DNA of 64,000 nt from Pseudomonas fulva NBRC 16637 = DSM 17717. Lineage in GTDB: Bacteria; Pseudomonadota; Gammaproteobacteria; Pseudomonadales; Pseudomonadaceae. The notes beneath the pieces were generated by a model, which was not told the origin of the DNA, made no database searches, and worked only from the letters and a program-made list of their open reading frames with translations. Below, piece by piece: positions 17,628-26,166 of this stretch. Each line of letters begins with the position of its first letter. The first letter of the stretch is position 1. The position numbers were made by a program, and so were the translations under genes. The stretch is from the NCBI RefSeq assembly GCF_000730565.1, contig NZ_BBIQ01000024.1:16740-80739 (forward strand). The letters run 5' to 3'.

Positions 17628-18245
17628 TTAATGCAGGCCCTGGATGTAGCTGGCCAATGCCTCGATGTCATGGTTACTGAGCTTCCCGGCGATGGTGCGC
17701 ATGGTCATGGCATCCCCATCGTTGGTGCGATTGCCTTCACGGAAGTCCGTCAGCTGCTTGCTCACGTACTGGGCATGCTGCCCGCTCAGGTGAGGGAACC
17801 CGGCCAGTGCGATACCCGCCCCGTCAGGCGAGTGGCAGCCCGTGCAGGCCGGCATGCCCTTGTCCAGGTCGCCACCGTTGAACAGCGCACGCCCGCGCTC
17901 GACCAGCGTAGGGTCGGCCGCGCCCACGCTGCCTTTCTGGCTGGCAAAATATGCCGCGATATCGGCCAGGTCCTGGTCGTTGAAGCCGGCGAGCATACCG
18001 GTCATTTCCAGCACGACGCGTTTGCCGGACTTGATATCGTGCATTTGTTTTTCGAGGTAGCGCTGGCCTTGACCTGCCAGCTTGGGGAAGTTCGGTGCCA
18101 GGCTATTGCCATCTGGGTTGTGGCAGGCCCCGCAGACGGCCGTCTTGGCCTGACCTGCGGCGGCATCGCCTTTGACGGGCTGCGCAGCAGTGGCCGCACC
18201 TGCGACACCTAGGCTCAACAGCAGACTCACGACTAGTTTGTTCAT
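17628..18245 (-). CDS. Cytochrome c4, dihaem periplasmic electron carrier
   Basis: 205 residues with a signal peptide (to about ATAAQ, residue 21) and two haem-binding CxxCH motifs, CGACH and CTGCH, in two similar halves; methionine ligands are expected around KMTMRT-like and MTGMLAG stretches. Cytochrome c4 carries electrons from the bc1 complex to terminal oxidases, mainly cbb3 oxidases in pseudomonads. Gene order c4-dsbA is conserved. The decayed c5-type cytochrome lies immediately upstream on the same strand. Confidence 0.93.
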   Translation of the reverse strand: MNKLVVSLLLSLGVAGAATAAQPVKGDAAAGQAKTAVCGACHNPDGNSLAPNFPKLAGQGQRYLEKQMHDIKSGKRVVLEMTGMLAGFNDQDLADIAAYFASQKGSVGAADPTLVERGRALFNGGDLDKGMPACTGCHSPDGAGIALAGFPHLSGQHAQYVSKQLTDFREGNRTNDGDAMTMRTIAGKLSNHDIEALASYIQGLH

Positions 18246-18276
18246 CAGCTAATCCAACACGGCTAGGGGTGAAATG

Positions 18277-18588
18277 TTATGTATCGGGACTGCCATTCAT
18301 CCAAAGGATGACCAGACGGTAGTCCTCGGCACTGCAGTCCATGCACAATCCACGCGGCGGCATAGCCTTGAAACCCTGAGCATTGTGCCGTGCCGAGATA
18401 TTCATGCATTGCGCCAGATCAGGAATCAGGTTGCCCGATCGCCCCTCTGGGCTCATGGAGCAGGCGTTCGCTGTACCCGCCGCGCACACGCGGTTGTACA
18501 ACACCTCGGAATCCTGTGTAGCCTGTGCGCTGAAAACCGGCAGGAACAGACCGACAGCAAGCGGCCATTGCGTATTGCGCCATGACGT
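18277..18588 (-). pseudogene. Decayed cytochrome c5-family gene
   Basis: The frame encodes a good signal peptide (LAVGLFLPVFSAQA), then LYNRVC and, near the end, KAMPPRGLCMDCSAEDY, which is the C-terminus of small c5-type cytochromes found at this place in related genomes. It has no usable start: the in-frame codons between a TGA at 18589-18591 and the signal peptide are ACG, TCA, TGG. The haem motif CxxCH is missing (CAAGTANAC instead). In the middle, family-like residues (AQRGDRA) appear in another frame, with stops, before the original frame resumes (LAQ...). Lost start, lost haem site and frame changes together indicate a pseudogene. A very diverged functional protein is unlikely. Confidence 0.72.
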
Positions 18589-18777
18589 TCAGGGTTGGGG
18601 GCCGCGCTGCGTTCTAATGCGCAAGCTCATGTTCGACACCCCATGCTCGTTCCCCAAAGCCGGGAGAAAGAGCACACAAAAACTGGGGCATTATATACTT
18701 CCGCCACCCAAACGGAAACGACACCGCTTGCCAGGTCCCGCTCAACAGGGGGCTGGCATCACCACATCGGATATCCC

Positions 18778-19410
18778 ATGCAAGTCAAGAACCCCATCCT
18801 CGGCCTGTGCCAGAAAGCCAAATTCGCCCTCAGCGCTGCCAAGGTCGAACAATGCCCGGACGACCAGGGTTACGAGGTGGCCTTCGCCGGCCGCTCCAAC
18901 GCCGGTAAATCCAGCGCGCTGAATACGCTGACCCACGCCAGCCTGGCCCGCACCTCGAAAACGCCCGGCCGCACCCAGTTGCTGAACTTCTTCAGCCTGG
19001 ATGACGAACGCCGCCTGGTCGACTTACCGGGCTACGGCTACGCCAAGGTGCCCATCCCCCTCAAGCAGCACTGGCAGCGCCACCTGGAAGCTTATCTGGG
19101 CAGCCGCGAATGCCTGCGTGGCGTGATCCTGATGATGGATGTCCGCCACCCGATGACGGATTTCGACAAGATGATGCTCGATTGGGCCAAGGCCAGCGGC
19201 ATGCCCATGCATATCTTGCTGACCAAGGCCGACAAGCTCACCCATGGCGCCGCCAAGAACACCTTGCTCAAGGTGCAATCGGAGATCAGGAAAGGCTGGG
19301 GCGAAGGCGTGACCATCCAACTGTTCTCGGCCCCCAAGCGCCTGGGCCTTGAAGACGCCTACCGCGTGCTGGCCGACTGGATGGAGCTCGAAGACAAGCC
19401 TGTCGCCTGA
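18778..19410 (+). CDS. engB: Ribosome biogenesis GTPase EngB (YihA/YsxC)
   Basis: 210 residues with all GTPase motifs: G1 GRSNAGKS, G3 DLPGYGYAK, G4 TKAD and G5 SAPK. EngB is an essential GTPase in assembly of the large ribosomal subunit. The open frame reaches 18595, but the ATG at 18778 matches the family start (MQVKNPILGLCQKAKF). The 5' neighbour is the cytochrome pseudogene on the other strand; the 3' neighbour is the ErsA RNA and then polA, both on the minus strand, the same arrangement as in P. aeruginosa. Confidence 0.95.
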   Translation: MQVKNPILGLCQKAKFALSAAKVEQCPDDQGYEVAFAGRSNAGKSSALNTLTHASLARTSKTPGRTQLLNFFSLDDERRLVDLPGYGYAKVPIPLKQHWQRHLEAYLGSRECLRGVILMMDVRHPMTDFDKMMLDWAKASGMPMHILLTKADKLTHGAAKNTLLKVQSEIRKGWGEGVTIQLFSAPKRLGLEDAYRVLADWMELEDKPVA

Positions 19411-19442
19411 GGGCCAAGGCCCGCGCCAGGCAAATTTCAGGC

Positions 19443-19572
19443 AAAAAAAACCCCGGACTTCGTATGGGGAGGGGGAAGTTCGGGGTCCAAGCCCGGACCG
19501 CTAGGGCGGGGTCCGGATATCTGCCAACACTTAACACAACATAGGAGCATCGAACGGCTTCACCAGCCATTC
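19443..19572 (-). ncRNA. ersA: ErsA small regulatory RNA
   Basis: ErsA of P. aeruginosa is a sigma-22-dependent RNA of about 130 nt located between engB and polA, the position of Spot 42 in enteric bacteria. Here the same gap has a sigma-22-type promoter at 19579-19606 and, 130 bases after the inferred start, a terminator with eight T (ACCCCG-AACTTC pairing with GAAGT-CCGGGGT, one mismatch). The size follows from promoter to T-run and agrees with the known RNA. ErsA acts with Hfq on envelope and exopolysaccharide mRNAs. The 5' end is accurate to a few bases only. Confidence 0.8.
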
Positions 19573-19578
19573 AGGTAC

Positions 19579-19606
19579 TCTGAGTTGCAGTTCACTGCTT
19601 TAGTTC
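19579..19606 (-). promoter_or_regulatory. Sigma-22 (AlgU) promoter of ersA
   Basis: Minus strand -35 GAACTA and -10 TCAGA with a 17-base spacer, against the AlgU/RpoE consensus GAACTT-N16/17-TCTGA. Each block has one mismatch. It is placed 7 bases before the inferred 5' end of ErsA. Confidence 0.65.
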
Positions 19607-19708
19607 CTGGGGCCTGGAACTATTTGCGACAGTTTCATGAAACCGGTTGTGACAGGCCAAGGCGACTGTGACGGCAAACCGCACCACAACGCCCCTTGGC
19701 CCGCGCAA

Positions 19709-22456
19709 TCAGTGGGCTTCGTCCCAGTTTGCGCCCACACCGGCCTCGACCAGCAACGGCACGTCCAGTTGCGCCGCCTGACTCATGTGCTTTCGAATTT
19801 CATCTTTCACCAGATCCACGAGGTCTTCGCGCACCTCAAGAACAAGTTCGTCGTGCACCTGCAGGATCACCCGCGCATCCAGTGCGCTTTCGGTCAGCCA
19901 GTTGTCCACATTGACCATGGCGCGCTTGATGATGTCGGCAGCCGTACCCTGCATCGGCGCGTTGATCGCCGTGCGCTCGGCTCCCCGGCGCAAGGCTGGG
20001 TTCTTGGCGTTGATATCAGGCAGGTAGAGCCGGCGACCAAACAGGGTTTCCACGAACCCCTGCTCTGCGGCCTGGGCACGGGTACGCTCCATGTAGGCCA
20101 ACACCCCTGGATAGCGTGTGAAGTAACGATCGATGTAATCCTGGGACTGCTTGCGGTCCACCCCGATCTGCTTGGCGAGACCAAAGGCGCTCATGCCGTA
20201 GATCAGCCCGAAGTTGATCGCCTTGGCGCTGCGCCGCTGGTCATGGGTGACCTGTTCGAGCGCAACGCCAAATACTTCGGCCGCCGTCGCCCGGTGCACG
20301 TCCAGATCGTTCTGGAACGCGTGCAGCAAGCCTTCGTCCTTGGCCAGGTGCGCCATGATGCGCAGCTCGATCTGGGAATAGTCGGCGGCCAGCAGCTTGT
20401 AGCCAGGGCTTGCGATGAAGGCCTGGCGGATTCGCCGGCCTTCGGCCGTGCGGATCGGAATGTTCTGCAAGTTCGGGTCACTGGACGACAACCGGCCCGT
20501 GGCCGCCACTGCCTGCTGGTACGACGTGTGGATTCGCCCCGTGCGAGGGTTGATCTGCCCCGGCAGCTTGTCGGTGTAGGTGCTCTTGAGCTTGCTCAGG
20601 CTGCGGTACTGCATCAGCACTTCAGGCAGTGGGTACCCTTGCTCGGCCAGCTCGTCCAGCACAGCTTCTGCCGTCGATGGCTGGCCCTTGGCCGTCTTGC
20701 TGATCACCGGCATGCCCAGCTTGTCGTACAGGATCGCGCCCAGCTGCTTGGGCGAACCCAGGTTGAATTCCTCACCAGCCAGTTCGAAGGCCCGCTGTTC
20801 CAGCTCGGCCATCTTCACACCCAGCTCGCCGCTCTGGACGTGCAACAGCGCCGCATCGACCAACGCGCCCTGGCGCTCGATCTTGGCCAGCACCGGCACC
20901 AGCGGCATTTCGATGTCCGTGAGCACCGGCTGCACACTGGGGGTCTTGGCCATGTGCGCCTGCAATGCCTGGTGCAGGCGCAGGGTGATGTCGGCATCTT
21001 CGGCCGCGTAGGGGCCGGCCTTGTCCAGATGGATCTGGTTGAAGGTCAGCTGCTTGGCACCTTTGCCTGCAATGTCCTCGAACGCAATGGTGGTATGCCC
21101 AAGGTACTTTTGCGCCAGGCTGTCCATGTCGTGCCGCGTGCCGGTCGAGTTGAACACGTACGATTCGAGCATGGTGTCATAGGCCACCCCCTGCACCTGG
21201 ATCGCGGGAGAACCATTGGCAAGGATGTTGATGTCGTACTTGGCGTTCTGGCCTACCTTGGCTTTTGCCGGGTCCTCCAACAAGGGCTTGAGCGCGAGCA
21301 GAACGGCCTCACGGTCCAACTGGGCAGGGGCGCCTTCGTAGTCGTGCATCAAGGGGACGTAGGCCGCTTCATGGGGCTCGACGGCGAAGGAAATCCCTAC
21401 CAGCTGGGCGCGCTGCGCATCGAGGCCGGTGGTTTCGGTATCGAACGCGAACAGCGGTGCCTGGCGCAGTTTCTCAAGCCAGGCGTCGAAGCGGTCCTGG
21501 TCAAGGATGGTTTCATAGCGGGCCTCGACCATGGCCGCCGGGGCCTCTACCGGGGGCAACTGGTCCCCTTCCCGAGCCGCATCGCGCTGCAGGTCGGCAA
21601 TCCAGCTCTTGAACTCCATTTCGGTATATAGCGCCAGCAGCGCCTCGCGGTCTGGTTCGCCGCACACCAGCGCATCGACTTCGATGTCCAGCGGCACATC
21701 GATCTTGATGGTGGCCAGCTCGTACGACATGAAAGCCGCTTCACGGTGTTCTTCAAGCTTGGCGGGCAGGCTCTTGGCGCCTCGAATGGGCAGCGCAGGC
21801 ACCTTGTCCAGGTTCGCGTACAGGTCGCTGAGCCCCCCGCCGATCCCGGTCAACAGCCCGACGGCGGTCTTTTCACCCACACCAGGCACACCTGGAATGT
21901 TGTCCACCTTGTCGCCCATCAGCGCCAGGAAGTCGATGATGTGCTCGGGGCCGACCCCGAATTTCTCGTGCACGCCAGCCACGTCCAGCACGCTACCGGT
22001 CATGGTGTTGACCAGGGTAATGTGCCCGTCGACCAGTTGCGCCATGTCCTTGTCGCCGGTGGAAATGATGACCGGCCGGTCCAGCGCCGCGCTGCTGCGT
22101 GCCAAGGTACCGATGACATCGTCAGCTTCGACCCCTTCGACGCACAACAGTGGGTAGCCCATGGCCTTGACGCTGGCATGCAGCGGCTCGATCTGCACCC
22201 GCAGATCGTCAGGCATGCTGGGGCGGTTGGCCTTGTAGTCGGCGAACAGGGTGTCGCGGAACGTGCCGCCCTTGGCGTCGAACACCACGGCGAACAAGCT
22301 GTCCGGGTACTGCCTGCGCAGGCTCTTGAGCATGTTGAGCACACCCTTCACCGCACCGGTTGGCATGCCCTTGGACGTGGTCAGCGGGGGCAAGGCATGG
22401 AAGGCGCGATAAAGGTAGGAGGAACCGTCCACGAGGACGAGGGGCGCTTGGCTCAT
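19709..22456 (-). CDS. polA: DNA polymerase I
   Basis: 915 residues from the ATG of MSQAPLVLVDGSSYLYRAFH; the frame to 22516 lacks similarity. Three domains are present: 5'-3' exonuclease (about 1-300; VDGSSYLYRAF, STGDKDMAQL, GDKVDNIPGVPGVGEKTA), 3'-5' exonuclease (about 310-500; FDTETTGLDAQ with the acidic DxE pair) and polymerase (about 530-915; motif A DYSQIELRIMAH, motif B RRSAKAINFGLIYG, motif C VHDELVLEV). It fills gaps in repair and removes RNA primers. It is divergent from the DUF2782 gene. Confidence 0.97.
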   Translation of the reverse strand: MSQAPLVLVDGSSYLYRAFHALPPLTTSKGMPTGAVKGVLNMLKSLRRQYPDSLFAVVFDAKGGTFRDTLFADYKANRPSMPDDLRVQIEPLHASVKAMGYPLLCVEGVEADDVIGTLARSSAALDRPVIISTGDKDMAQLVDGHITLVNTMTGSVLDVAGVHEKFGVGPEHIIDFLALMGDKVDNIPGVPGVGEKTAVGLLTGIGGGLSDLYANLDKVPALPIRGAKSLPAKLEEHREAAFMSYELATIKIDVPLDIEVDALVCGEPDREALLALYTEMEFKSWIADLQRDAAREGDQLPPVEAPAAMVEARYETILDQDRFDAWLEKLRQAPLFAFDTETTGLDAQRAQLVGISFAVEPHEAAYVPLMHDYEGAPAQLDREAVLLALKPLLEDPAKAKVGQNAKYDINILANGSPAIQVQGVAYDTMLESYVFNSTGTRHDMDSLAQKYLGHTTIAFEDIAGKGAKQLTFNQIHLDKAGPYAAEDADITLRLHQALQAHMAKTPSVQPVLTDIEMPLVPVLAKIERQGALVDAALLHVQSGELGVKMAELEQRAFELAGEEFNLGSPKQLGAILYDKLGMPVISKTAKGQPSTAEAVLDELAEQGYPLPEVLMQYRSLSKLKSTYTDKLPGQINPRTGRIHTSYQQAVAATGRLSSSDPNLQNIPIRTAEGRRIRQAFIASPGYKLLAADYSQIELRIMAHLAKDEGLLHAFQNDLDVHRATAAEVFGVALEQVTHDQRRSAKAINFGLIYGMSAFGLAKQIGVDRKQSQDYIDRYFTRYPGVLAYMERTRAQAAEQGFVETLFGRRLYLPDINAKNPALRRGAERTAINAPMQGTAADIIKRAMVNVDNWLTESALDARVILQVHDELVLEVREDLVDLVKDEIRKHMSQAAQLDVPLLVEAGVGANWDEAH

Positions 22457-22531
22457 GAGCAGAATCAACCTTTTCGACGGGTCCGGCGCTAGAATAGCCA
22501 GAATCATTGACGACAAAGGGACTAGGTTATC

Positions 22532-22819
22532 ATGCGTACACTCAATCGCCTGTTACTGCTCTGCCTGATGGCAGGTCTGCCCGTCGTTACCTTGGCGGCG
22601 GATGACGCGCCCTCGGCCGATCCCGAGGTGACCATTCGCACGGAAGGCGACAAGACCATCCAGGAATATCGCCAAAACGGCTTCCTGTATGCGATCAAGA
22701 TCACGCCCAAACATGGCAAGCCTTACTTTCTGGTACGCGCCGATGGCTCCGATGGCAATTTCATTCGTTCCGACCAGCCGGACATGCTGATTCCGTCCTG
22801 GAAGATCTTCGAGTGGTAA
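22532..22819 (+). CDS. DUF2782 periplasmic protein
   Basis: 95 residues with a signal peptide (cleavage after TLA, residue 22) and the DUF2782 core, including TIRTEGDKTIQEYRQNG and YAIKITPKHGKPYFL. Its function is unknown. It lies between polA (divergent) and thrB (68 bp downstream, same strand), an arrangement conserved in pseudomonads. Confidence 0.85.
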   Translation: MRTLNRLLLLCLMAGLPVVTLAADDAPSADPEVTIRTEGDKTIQEYRQNGFLYAIKITPKHGKPYFLVRADGSDGNFIRSDQPDMLIPSWKIFEW

Positions 22820-22887
22820 TCTGACGCGCACCGTTCACATCAACCCGGCACTTCGGCCAGAAGTGCCTGCATGGGCAATCTTTCATC

Positions 22888-23838
22888 ATGTCAGTCTTCA
22901 CCCCCGTGACCCGGCCTGAGCTGGAAACCTTTCTGGCACCTTATGAGCTGGGTCGCCTGCTCGATTTCCAGGGTATCGCCGCCGGCACCGAGAACAGCAA
23001 CTTCTTCGTCAGCCTCGAACAGGGGGAGTTCGTGCTGACGCTGATCGAGCGTGGGCCCAGCGAGGACATGCCGTTCTTCATCGAGCTGCTCGATACCCTG
23101 CACACGGCCCGGATGCCAGTGCCCTACGCCATTCGTGACCGTGACGGCCATGGCCTGCGCGAACTGTGCGGCAAACCGGCGTTGCTGCAACCCAGGCTCT
23201 CGGGCAAACACATCAAGGCGCCCAATGCCCAGCATTGTGCCCAGGTCGGTGACCTGCTCGCACACATTCACCTGGCCACCCGTGAACACATCATCGAGCG
23301 CCGCACGGACCGAGGCCTTGAGTGGATGCTGGCCGCCGGGGCTGAACTGCTGCCGCGCCTGAACGCCGAGCAGGCGAGCCTGCTGCAACCGGCGCTGGAT
23401 GAAATCGCCGCCCACCAGGCGCAGATCCTGGCACTGCCCCGGGCCAACCTGCATGCCGACCTGTTCCGCGACAACGTGATGTTCGAGGGCACCCATCTGT
23501 CCGGGGTCATCGACTTCTACAACGCCTGCTCGGGGCCGATGCTGTATGACATTGCCATTACCCTGAACGACTGGTGCCTGGATGCGCAGGCCGGCATCGA
23601 TGTGCCGCGCGCCCAGGCCTTGCTTGCCGCCTACGCCGCATTACGGCCGTTCACAGCAGCCGAAGCCGAACTCTGGCCACAGATGTTGCGCGTTGCCTGC
23701 GTGCGGTTCTGGCTGTCTCGCTTGATCGCGGCAGAGTCCTTTGCTGGCATGGACGTGATGATCCACGACCCAAGCGAGTTCGAGGTGCGCCTGGCGCAGC
23801 GCCAGCAGGTGGCCGTGAAGCTGCCGTTCGCCCTCTGA
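22888..23838 (+). CDS. thrB: Homoserine kinase, aminoglycoside-phosphotransferase type
   Basis: 316 residues of the APH-fold ThrB found in pseudomonads, not the GHMP-type enzyme of E. coli. The catalytic loop reads LHADLFRDNVMF (HxDxxxxN) and the metal site is GVIDFYNAC. It phosphorylates homoserine on the way to threonine. The start MSVFTPVTRPELETFL matches the family. It is convergent with znuA. Choline/ethanolamine kinases share the fold but not this N-terminal sequence. Confidence 0.92.
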   Translation: MSVFTPVTRPELETFLAPYELGRLLDFQGIAAGTENSNFFVSLEQGEFVLTLIERGPSEDMPFFIELLDTLHTARMPVPYAIRDRDGHGLRELCGKPALLQPRLSGKHIKAPNAQHCAQVGDLLAHIHLATREHIIERRTDRGLEWMLAAGAELLPRLNAEQASLLQPALDEIAAHQAQILALPRANLHADLFRDNVMFEGTHLSGVIDFYNACSGPMLYDIAITLNDWCLDAQAGIDVPRAQALLAAYAALRPFTAAEAELWPQMLRVACVRFWLSRLIAAESFAGMDVMIHDPSEFEVRLAQRQQVAVKLPFAL

Positions 23839-23938
23839 TCCAAACCCTGGCGGCAGGCCCTGTGCGCCTACCCATGGGGCAGAAGGCATCAGGCGCTGCC
23901 CCGGGCGCCCAACCCAGATATGCAGCCGCAGCGTACCT

Positions 23939-24844
23939 TTACAGCTGCTCCAGGCAGCTCGCCAAGTCGCCCCCTAGCTTGTCGAGCAATCGCTCGTAGC
24001 CTTGCGCATCCACCGGATCGGTGCCACCCAGCGCATCGAGCTCGGCCAGGCGCACCGGCAGACCGGCTGTCAGGGTTTCGGCCAGCCGGGGGCGCAAGGG
24101 CGGCTCGCTGAAGACGCAAGTCTTGCCCACTTCCTGCAGCCGCTTACGCATGGCGGCCACGTGCTGAGCGCCGGGCTGCACTTCAGACGCCACGCTGAAC
24201 ACGCCGGTATGCTTGAGGCCATACTCAGCCTCGAAATAATCGAAGGCCTCGTGGAACACGAAGTAAGGCTTACCGGCCACACCCGCCACCCGAGCCTTGA
24301 TGCGGGTGTCGAGCGCGTCCAGGCGCTGGGTGAAGGTCGCCAGGTTACGCGTGTAGCGGTCGGCATTGGCAGGGTCCACGCTGGCGAGATCGGCGGCCAT
24401 TTTCCCGGCGATCACCCGGGCGTTCACCGAAGACAACCACAAGTGCGCATCCAGGCTGCCTGGGCGGTGATCATGGTCATGGTCGTCGTGGTCTTCGTCG
24501 TGGGAATGGCTGTCCTCGCCAAAGTGACGCAGCTTCATGCCCGGCAGCGACTGTACCGCGACGGTCGTCTTGCTGCGGCTGGTCAGCACCTTGGGCAAAA
24601 AGCCCTCCATGTCCGGGCCTATCCAGTACAGCAAATCCGCCTCCGCGACCCTGCGCACGTCCGAGGGACGCAGTGCGTAATGGTGAGGCGAGGCACCCGG
24701 CGGCAACAGCACTTCAGGGCTGCCGACGCCTTCCTGTACAGCAGCGGCGATCTGTTGCAGAGGCTTGATGCTGGTCAGCACATGCACGTCAGCGTGGGCG
24801 GAAAATGCGATGAAAGCGACAAACAGGGTAAGGAATCGGGCCAC
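23939..24844 (-). CDS. znuA: Zinc ABC transporter, periplasmic zinc-binding protein ZnuA
   Basis: 301 residues from a GTG at 24844 that opens a normal signal peptide (MARFLTLFVAFIAFSAHA). The cluster A-I metal-binding protein fold has His ligands in PGASPHHY and FVFHEAFDYFE, and a charged His-rich loop (DSHSHDEDHDDHDHDHR) typical of zinc-specific members, which may collect zinc. The longer frame to 25324 overlaps zur and is not coding. It is divergent from zur-znuC-znuB and shares a 66-bp control region with a Zur-type site. Confidence 0.92.
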   Translation of the reverse strand: MARFLTLFVAFIAFSAHADVHVLTSIKPLQQIAAAVQEGVGSPEVLLPPGASPHHYALRPSDVRRVAEADLLYWIGPDMEGFLPKVLTSRSKTTVAVQSLPGMKLRHFGEDSHSHDEDHDDHDHDHRPGSLDAHLWLSSVNARVIAGKMAADLASVDPANADRYTRNLATFTQRLDALDTRIKARVAGVAGKPYFVFHEAFDYFEAEYGLKHTGVFSVASEVQPGAQHVAAMRKRLQEVGKTCVFSEPPLRPRLAETLTAGLPVRLAELDALGGTDPVDAQGYERLLDKLGGDLASCLEQL

Positions 24845-24871
24845 GGTAGGTACTCGAATCGTCAGAAACAG

Positions 24872-24884
24872 GTAACATAATAAC
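24872..24884. promoter_or_regulatory. Candidate Zur box between znuA and zur
   Basis: GTAACATAATAAC is an imperfect 13-base palindrome resembling the gammaproteobacterial Zur half-sites GTTAT/ATAAC. It is 27 bases from both the znuA and the zur start codons, so one site could close both promoters when zinc is plentiful. Confidence 0.55.
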
Positions 24885-24910
24885 GTCTCTATCCAGAATC
24901 GTCGCTGCCC

Positions 24911-25396
24911 ATGTCCATTACGCCGCTGGCCACCCGTCCTCATGACCATTCCCATTGCGTGCACAGCGCCCTGGCTGAAGCCGACGCTCTGTGCGCTCGT
25001 CAAGGGCTGCGCCTGACGGCGCTGCGCCGCCGGGTACTGGAGCTGGTGTGGCAGAGCCACAAACCGCTGGGCGCCTACGACATCCTGGCGGTGCTGAGCG
25101 AACAGGATGGCCGTCGCGCGGCGCCGCCAACGGTGTACCGCGCGCTGGACTTCCTTCTGGAAAACGGTCTCGTGCACCGCATCGCTTCGCTCAACGCCTT
25201 TATCGGTTGTAGCCATCCCGAGCATACGCACCAGGGGCAGTTTCTCATTTGCCGACTGTGCCATATCGCCATTGAGCTGGAGCAGGCGAGTATCAGCGAT
25301 GCCATCGTCGGCAGCGCCAGGCATGTAGGTTTCACGGTCGAGAACCAGACCGTCGAGGTCGTGGGCGTGTGCAGCAACTGCAAGGACGCGGCATGA
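24911..25396 (+). CDS. zur: Zinc uptake regulator Zur (Fur family)
   Basis: 161 residues. A His-rich N-terminus (PHDHSHCVH) precedes the winged-helix DNA-binding domain (about residues 25-95, with PPTVYRALDFLLENGLVHR), and a structural zinc site is formed by CRLC and CSNC. Family knowledge: with zinc bound it represses znuA and znuCB. It is the first gene of zur-znuC-znuB; its stop overlaps the znuC start (ATGA). Known as Np20 in P. aeruginosa. Confidence 0.93.
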   Translation: MSITPLATRPHDHSHCVHSALAEADALCARQGLRLTALRRRVLELVWQSHKPLGAYDILAVLSEQDGRRAAPPTVYRALDFLLENGLVHRIASLNAFIGCSHPEHTHQGQFLICRLCHIAIELEQASISDAIVGSARHVGFTVENQTVEVVGVCSNCKDAA

Positions 25397-26166
25397 GCGA
25401 CGCGCTGATCCGCCTGGAGCAGGTTGGCGTCACCTATGGCGGGGAGGCCGTGCTCGACAGCATCGACTTGGCAGTCGCACCCGGCCAGATCGTCACCCTG
25501 ATCGGGCCCAATGGAGCGGGCAAGACCACGCTGGTCCGCGCCGTGCTGGGGCTACTCAAGCCACACCGCGGCTCGGTATGGCGCAAACCCCGGCTGCGCA
25601 TTGGCTACATGCCGCAAAAAATCCAGGTCGACGCCACGCTGCCGTTGTCGGTGCTGCGCTTTCTGCGCCTGGTACCTGGCGTGGATCGCGCAGCGGCCCT
25701 GTCGGCGCTTCAGGAGGTCGGCGCCGAGCACGTGATCGACAGTCCCATCCAGACTGTGTCCGGGGGTGAAATGCAGCGTGTGCTGCTGGCCCGTGCGCTG
25801 CTGCGAGAGCCGCAGTTGCTGGTGCTGGACGAGCCGGTGCAAGGTGTTGACGTGGTAGGGCAGACGGAGCTGTACAACCTCATCACCCGACTGCGCGACC
25901 GCCTGGGTTGCGGCGTATTGATGGTTTCCCACGACCTGCACCTGGTCATGAGTGCGACCGATCAGGTGGTGTGCCTGAACCGCCATGTGTGCTGCTCCGG
26001 TCATCCCGAACAGGTCAGCGGTGACCCGGCATTCGTCGAACTGTTCGGCCAGACCGCACCCAGCCTGGCCATTTATCACCATCATCATGACCACAGTCAC
26101 GACCTGCACGGTTCGGTGGTCGCCCCAGCCCCCCATGTTCACGGAGCGCACTGCAAGCATGGCTGA
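25393..26166 (+). CDS. znuC: Zinc ABC transporter ATP-binding protein ZnuC
   Basis: 257 residues. Walker A GPNGAGKTT, signature VSGGEMQRV, Walker B LLVLDEP and the switch His in MVSHDLHL are all present. The C-terminal tail is strongly His-rich (HHHHDHSHDLHG and HVHGAHCKH), as in other zinc-specific ATPases. It starts inside the zur stop (ATGA) and overlaps znuB by 8 bases, indicating one translationally coupled operon. Confidence 0.95.
   Translation: MSDALIRLEQVGVTYGGEAVLDSIDLAVAPGQIVTLIGPNGAGKTTLVRAVLGLLKPHRGSVWRKPRLRIGYMPQKIQVDATLPLSVLRFLRLVPGVDRAAALSALQEVGAEHVIDSPIQTVSGGEMQRVLLARALLREPQLLVLDEPVQGVDVVGQTELYNLITRLRDRLGCGVLMVSHDLHLVMSATDQVVCLNRHVCCSGHPEQVSGDPAFVELFGQTAPSLAIYHHHHDHSHDLHGSVVAPAPHVHGAHCKHG

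Noticed and set aside
18595..18777. N-terminal extension of engB
   Set aside because: EngB proteins begin at MQVKNPILG; the extra 61 residues match nothing.
19649..19702. Inverted repeat GGCCAAGG/CCTTGGCC downstream of polA
   Set aside because: The loop is over 30 bases and there is no T-run, so I did not call it a terminator.
19637..21631. 664-codon open frame on the plus strand
   Set aside because: It is antisense to polA, whose three domains are complete; long opposite frames are common in high-GC DNA, and the translation has no recognisable family.
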